64,000 nt of DNA, from positions 29,729 to 93,728 of the forward strand of contig CAJFSY010000007.1 of NCBI GenBank assembly GCA_904419785.1, written 5' to 3'. Made by a program: the position numbers and the translations under genes. The stretch comes from an uncultured Neglectibacter sp. (GTDB lineage Bacteria; Bacillota; Clostridia; Oscillospirales; Acutalibacteraceae). Each line of letters begins with the position of its first letter. Position 1 is the first letter of the stretch. Below the pieces are notes generated by a model. That model ran no database searches, was not told where the DNA came from, and saw only the letters and a list, made by a program, of their open reading frames with translations. Positions 61,001 through 64,000 of this stretch are shown here, piece by piece.

Positions 61001-61361
61001 AGATCACCCCATCGTCCTCAACGATCACTGTCTGATCGGGGACTGTGTTCAGCATGGAATCGTTTGTGGCCGACTCATGCAGGATGTATTCGCCGTAGGG
61101 GAGCAGGTCGTCTGCAGTGCTTGCCTTGCCCTGGCTGTCGGTGACCAGCGTCTTAACCACCTCACCGGGGTTGTACTTCTTCCCCTCCACCATCACAGGG
61201 TTTTTGCTGTTGTTGATGATCTGGAAGGTAATGCCCTCAAAGTTGGCGTCGCCCTGGGGGGGTGGAGCCGGTAATGCTGTCCTGCTTTTCCAGGGCCAGG
61301 CCGCCGCGCTCCACCTCGTCCTTGGCGGTGACGGACACGGAAACGCCGTTCTCATGGACAT
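58062..61361 (-). CDS. SpaA/VaFE-repeat surface adhesin, C-terminal part (frameshifted from 61237-63504)
   Basis: Real homology begins near 61262; the first 34 residues of this frame are out-of-frame translation of the upstream part. It contains SpaA-type domains (about 36-330), four VaFE repeats of about 122 aa (about 390-875, each with GTTATV, LMDK and VVFETL), two more SpaA domains, then VPKTGD, a hydrophobic helix and RKKRAR: a complete sorting signal. It is the distal part of one adhesin gene spanning 58062-63504, separated by a one-base gain in a G7 tract. Such stalks are stabilised by internal isopeptide bonds. Confidence 0.85.
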   Translation of the reverse strand: MSMRTAFPCPSPPRTRWSAAAWPWKSRTALPAPPPQGDANFEGITFQIINNSKNPVMVEGKKYNPGEVVKTLVTDSQGKASTADDLLPYGEYILHESATNDSMLNTVPDQTVIVEDDGVIYRFTCPNEVVRGGVLIEKRDLESGLLTPLGGASLDGTIFEITNRSKNAVYVDGALYQPGEVCATIVVKDGIAKTDPRALPYGTYQMVETKPGEGYLHTDQKVRDFQIRKDGEVIEFRGEGNAAYNQVIRGDLQFVKAGEDNMHRFANVAFKLISETTGEVHIVVTDENGEVRTETEWNPHSQNTNGNDEEEDESLWDDHAGTWFGLTTEGWIVETQDKLCALPYDTYTIEELRCEANEGYELVTVPHVTISRNDTVIELGTIDDHYGGGEPEIGTTATVNGEKNAAPAAKVTITDVVEYSGLTVGKTYTLKGVLMDKETGEKLLVDGKEVTSEKEFKAGNSAGTVEVEFTFDASALDGKKVVVFETLYEEDREVATHADIEDEGQTVTFVAPKIGTTATVDGQHTAQAAGKVTIVDTVSYSGLTVGQTYTIKGVLMDKATKEPLLVNDEKVTAEATFVAPAEKGTVDIPFTFNATGMSGKVVVVFETLYKDGLEIAVHADLEDQGQTVTFGEPSLGTTATVNGSHSAEPAGEITLVDKVEYTGLSVGKSYTVSGILMDKATEEPLLVGGKKVTAEVQFIAEKTDGTVEVPFTFDASALAGKSVVVFETLSWDGKEVAAHTDINDAGQTVSFGKPEIGTTATVGEGEKETDPLEEVTITDEVRYSGLTPGKEYTLKGVLMDKGTGEKLLVDGKEVTAEKTFTPKTADGVVEVTFTFNASALGGKSIVVFETLYKDGKEVAVHTDIEDEDQTVTIRTEGIISGNKTDVDENPLEGVLFGLFLPDETKFTKETAITTAETDKNGHYEFPPVPTGEYLLVELETLDGYVLEKKPVHITVDSEEIVVDPIINDHTKVQISKTDITDGAELAGATLELYGPDGSLIDTWVTNGQPHELERLPVGKGYVLKEVSAPRGYEIADPITFDVLSTGEIQKVVMVDRPRGTPDVPKTGDTRIPAPVYAGVLVAAAAAVGGWLIYRKKRAR

Positions 61362-63504
61362 TTACCGTCTGCTGGGTAAATGTCTTAAGCATGGATTCGT
61401 TGGTCTTGGATTCCCGCACCGTATAACGGCCATAGGGCAGCACATTATCCCCTGTCCCGGCCCAGCCGGATTCGTTGGTGGTGATGGTCATTACCACCTC
61501 ACCGGGCTTGTAGGTCTGCCCATCCACCACCACAGGGTTGGCGCTGGAGTTGACGATCTCAAAGTCAATGCCTGCGAAGCTGGCGTTGCCCTGGGGGGTG
61601 GAGCCGGTCTGCGTATCCTGCTTTTCCACCTCGATACCGCCGCGCACTACATCGTTTTCCGCTTCGTATTCCAGCACCTTCCCATCGGAATCGATGGTGA
61701 ATTCGTTCTCCTCCAGATAGGTTTTGAGCATGGAGCTGTTCGTGGCCGACTCCCGCACCAGATAATCGCCGTAGGGCAGGGCGTTGGAACCAGTAGTAGC
61801 CACGCCGCTGGCATTGGTGGTGATGGTGATGGCCACCTCCCCGGGCTGGGCGGTTTTGCCGTTCACCACCACGGCTTTGTCAGATTTGTTGATAATTTCA
61901 AAAGAGATCCCGGCCAGGCTAGCGTCGCCCTGGGGAGTGGTCCCGGTCTGGCTATCCTTCTTCTGGATGGTGACGCCGCCCTTCTGCACCTCTTCCACGA
62001 TATCGTCCGGCACCAGCTCGTAGGTGTCATTTACCAATTTACTGCCGTCGATATAATACTCGTGGATTTCCGGGTCCAGCTTGTAGCCGGGAGGAGCTTT
62101 GATTTCCTGGACGGTTACCTTGCCAAACGGAATTTTTTCCAACACAGGAAACATACCCTTTTCATCAGAAGTAATTTCTTTTGTAACTGTTTCTCCATTC
62201 AATGTGTAGCTGACACGATAAACTGCTCCCGCAAGGCTGGCGTTGCCTTGGGCACCTGAGTGACCATCGGCATCTTTCTTAACAACTCGTAAAGAAAGAT
62301 ATCCCGGGTCATCTTGTACTTCAAGGCTTGTATCAGAACCGCTAATTGTAAAGATGTGGATTTGTGTATCCAGCTTATATCCCTTTGGGGGTTTTACTTC
62401 CTTGACAGAATATGTCCCGTCATGCAGCGATGGATTTATAGTCGCATGCCCACTTGCATCCGTGGTAAACGTGGCCACCACAGGACCACTGGCATTGCTC
62501 CCCTCATATACGTTATAAACAGCACCTTCCAGGCTGTAGGCGCTGTTGCCGCCTGTTACGGACACATCCGCGGATGTTTTGTTCAAGGTCACGGTATGGC
62601 TGTTTTCCAACTTGATCAGGATGTAATAGGAGCCTTCCGATTTAGGAGTAATGGGGCCAATCCCATTGCCCCCTGGAAGCAGATCACTGCTGTGCCACAT
62701 CAGGTCCTGGCCATCGTACTCGCCCCAGTAAATACCTATATGGTTATCCGCGCCATCCGGTCCGGGGGTTTTACTCCAATACATGAGAATAATATCGCCC
62801 TTTTCCGCCAAGCCACTGGCAAGCAGCTCTTCCTTGGTCCGGAAAGCGTAAGCTGTTACATTCCCATTTTCTACCAGATTTTTAAGGTTATCCGCATTGG
62901 CTAAAATATCATATGGCTTACCAGAGCCATACTTGTTAGTATTTCCCGGCACCAGCTGGATCACCCTCATAACCTCTTCGGCATCCATCCCAGCCTTGCG
63001 AAGCACATAACTAACAAATCCGCCGCAGTTCATGCCTACAGAACCGTTATATGAGGTATCCCCGTTTGGAGATTGCCAGTCACCTCCCTTATAAATTGTT
63101 CCTTTGTAAAAGCTATCCGACTCATGGGCCTCCAGTTCCGCGATAACCGCCGCTCGGGTAAGGCCGTACTTTGTCATATCCTCGGTGCCGCCCTCAACAC
63201 TGTTTTTTACCGTGTTAAAATCATCTTGGGCGTAAAGTTGCGGGATATCTAGTGTTTCCAGAACTACAGACTCCATAGCTACCAGAGCCTTTTCCGCTTC
63301 TGATTGGGGCTCGTCCCCGCTCTCCTCCAAACCGGAACCAGTTCCGGTTTCTTCCTCACCGTTCAGGGAGGGGGGCTGGCCGGAAACGTCAGAAACCGTT
63401 CCTGCCGCGCTGCTATTTTCTTCCGCTGATACAGAAAAAGGCAGTGCGCTGAAGGTCAGCACCACTGCCAAAAAGAACGCCAATATTCTTTTTCTGGTAT
63501 TCAT
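61237..63504 (-). CDS. Surface adhesin, N-terminal part: NlpC/P60-like domain plus SpaA repeats
   Basis: 755 aa before the frameshift stop. The signal peptide (about 1-28) is followed by an acidic linker (with palindrome P8 at codons 52-59), an NlpC/P60-like domain (about 110-295; Cys in VGMNCGGFVSYVLRKAG, His in DNHIGIYWG), and then five to six SpaA domains of about 85-90 aa, several with KQDTQTGSTPQGNASF-type starts. It ends with off-frame TPPGRRQL. Without the frame change in the G7 tract the product lacks the wall anchor and would be secreted. Confidence 0.85.
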   Translation of the reverse strand: MNTRKRILAFFLAVVLTFSALPFSVSAEENSSAAGTVSDVSGQPPSLNGEEETGTGSGLEESGDEPQSEAEKALVAMESVVLETLDIPQLYAQDDFNTVKNSVEGGTEDMTKYGLTRAAVIAELEAHESDSFYKGTIYKGGDWQSPNGDTSYNGSVGMNCGGFVSYVLRKAGMDAEEVMRVIQLVPGNTNKYGSGKPYDILANADNLKNLVENGNVTAYAFRTKEELLASGLAEKGDIILMYWSKTPGPDGADNHIGIYWGEYDGQDLMWHSSDLLPGGNGIGPITPKSEGSYYILIKLENSHTVTLNKTSADVSVTGGNSAYSLEGAVYNVYEGSNASGPVVATFTTDASGHATINPSLHDGTYSVKEVKPPKGYKLDTQIHIFTISGSDTSLEVQDDPGYLSLRVVKKDADGHSGAQGNASLAGAVYRVSYTLNGETVTKEITSDEKGMFPVLEKIPFGKVTVQEIKAPPGYKLDPEIHEYYIDGSKLVNDTYELVPDDIVEEVQKGGVTIQKKDSQTGTTPQGDASLAGISFEIINKSDKAVVVNGKTAQPGEVAITITTNASGVATTGSNALPYGDYLVRESATNSSMLKTYLEENEFTIDSDGKVLEYEAENDVVRGGIEVEKQDTQTGSTPQGNASFAGIDFEIVNSSANPVVVDGQTYKPGEVVMTITTNESGWAGTGDNVLPYGRYTVRESKTNESMLKTFTQQTVNVHENGVSVSVTAKDEVERGGLALEKQDSITGSTPPGRRQL
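61256..61262. other. G7 homopolymer causing the adhesin frameshift
   Basis: The equivalent place in the neighbouring repeat (near 61592-61597) has six G. Seven here shifts the frame between the two adhesin parts. It is either slipped-strand phase variation, a fixed mutation or a sequencing error. Confidence 0.85.
63329..63350. repeat. Element palindrome P8, inside coding sequence
   Basis: Arms AAACCGGAAC and GTTCCGGTTT, centre CA, perfect over 22 bp; translated as ETGTGSG in the adhesin linker. Confidence 0.9.
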
Positions 63505-63542
63505 CTTCTCTTTCCTTTCTCACTTGTGTTTTGGACATAGCA

Positions 63543-63569
63543 AAAGCCCCCTGTTTTCCAGGGGGCTTT
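63543..63569 (-). terminator. Terminator of the gene at the right edge
   Basis: AAAGCCCCCTG (63543-63553) and CAGGGGGCTTT (63559-63569), a perfect 11-bp stem. Confidence 0.85.
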
Positions 63570-63590
63570 CATCTGTTTATTTACTTGCGT

Positions 63591-64000
63591 TTATTCCCAA
63601 TGGCCTGCTTCTTCTACCCAGGTATGTTCAGTGGTTACAACCCATTCGTACTCTGCTTGGCTCATATCATCCCATACCCAGTAGTATTCACCTGTATATT
63701 CAGGTTCACTGGAAACCATCGTATAACCACCACAACCTGTGGCACCTTCATCAGTCCAAATAATGGAATCAAGAATATGCTGATTAATCTCTTCTTCAGT
63801 TTCAGCAACATAGCCACAAGTGTTGCACTTATAGACCCAATGGGTATGAAATACAGGCTCCCAATGTCCACCGGGACCACCTTCCACAGGAACACGTTCC
63901 AATTTCTCGGTAGTGATGAAGTGGCCAAACTGGTCTACAACCCACACGGCGTCCGCCGGGGGAGTTTCCACCTGGGTGGTAAGCAAGTCTTTCGCGTTAT
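63591..64000 (-). CDS. Partial Cys/Trp-rich protein, probably surface or secreted
   Basis: C-terminal 136 residues or so; the frame is open to the right edge. HTHWVYKCNTCGYVAETEEE is a single CxxC module, and the rest is rich in Trp, Tyr and Glu (EYYWVWDDMSQAEYEWVV, TTEHTWVEEAGHWE). Modules like this occur in Clostridia cell-surface proteins. No function can be assigned. It is transcribed toward the adhesin operon and ends in its own terminator. Confidence 0.6.
   Translation of the reverse strand, partial: NAKDLLTTQVETPPADAVWVVDQFGHFITTEKLERVPVEGGPGGHWEPVFHTHWVYKCNTCGYVAETEEEINQHILDSIIWTDEGATGCGGYTMVSSEPEYTGEYYWVWDDMSQAEYEWVVTTEHTWVEEAGHWE

Larger units (their letters stand above)
45267..64000. 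mobile_element. Integrated mobile element (ICE- or plasmid-like), left part
   Basis: From the end of tRNA-Val onward the gene content changes to recombinase, plasmid-type replication initiator with iterons, a conjugation-type cell-wall hydrolase, toxin-antitoxin, a methylase remnant, sortase B and SpaA/VaFE surface proteins, all typical of Clostridia integrative and conjugative elements. A palindrome family occurs only here. The left boundary is inferred from the tRNA and integrase; no duplicate of the tRNA end is inside the window, and the right end plus the main conjugation genes must lie beyond 64000. Confidence 0.75.

Noticed and set aside
58596..61274. Very long open frame on the plus strand opposite the adhesin (892 codons)
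   Set aside because: It mirrors the GC-rich third codon positions of the VaFE/SpaA repeats, has no ribosome site and no domain; it is an antisense shadow.

Overview
The window looks like a chromosomal segment of a spore-forming Clostridia bacterium, most likely a gut Oscillospiraceae-type organism. The reasons are spoIIID and a SpoIIQ-like gene, a Firmicutes LexA, strong AGGAGG ribosome sites, sigma-A promoters with 17-bp spacers, SLH surface proteins and a Clostridia-style mobile element. Species cannot be named from the sequence alone.

Region 1 (1-45010) is ordinary chromosome. A peptide ABC operon (dppA-B-C-D-F, minus strand, cut by the left edge) is followed by a HAD hydrolase, tRNA-Leu(CAG), a MIF-family tautomerase and a divergent ROK regulator. 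A six-gene minus-strand operon (8256-14155) combines two tandem NCS2-like permeases with a flavoprotein reductase, a small alpha/beta-barrel-like protein, an SDR and a RibD-type reductase; its substrate is unknown. Then come an M24 peptidase with an orphan EutH, a GH38-like DUF5054 protein, a decayed GGDEF gene plus PilZ, a PRTase-like protein, an SLH/L,D-transpeptidase, an S9 peptidase, spoIIID, spoIIQ-like, a candidate small RNA, lexA, a GntR-ABC (Ytr-type) operon with a visible operator, a small mtnN operon, a CPA2 antiporter, and a galT-comF-tcdA-folP-folB-folK operon. A GH25 lysozyme sits next to tRNA-Val(CAC).

Region 2 (about 45267 to beyond 64000) is a mobile element next to tRNA-Val. 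It has a tyrosine recombinase, a RepA_N-like initiator with 23-bp tandem iterons over its 3' end, a PriA-N-like protein, an AT-rich cargo pair (one DUF6037-like), a membrane coiled-coil protein, a conjugation-type transglycosylase/M23 hydrolase, a truncated DNA adenine methylase, a RelB/YafQ toxin-antitoxin pair, sortase B and two very large SpaA/VaFE surface proteins, one frameshifted in a G7 tract. Its right end is outside the window.

The most striking undescribed feature is a nearly identical 20-24 bp palindrome present eight times, and only inside this element. Seven copies lie between modules just downstream of stop codons; the eighth is inside the coding start of the surface protein. 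They may be a reused family of bidirectional terminators, sites for an element-encoded DNA-binding protein, or recombination joints of a modular element. A 97-bp duplication that carries two of the copies shows that these joints have been used in rearrangement.
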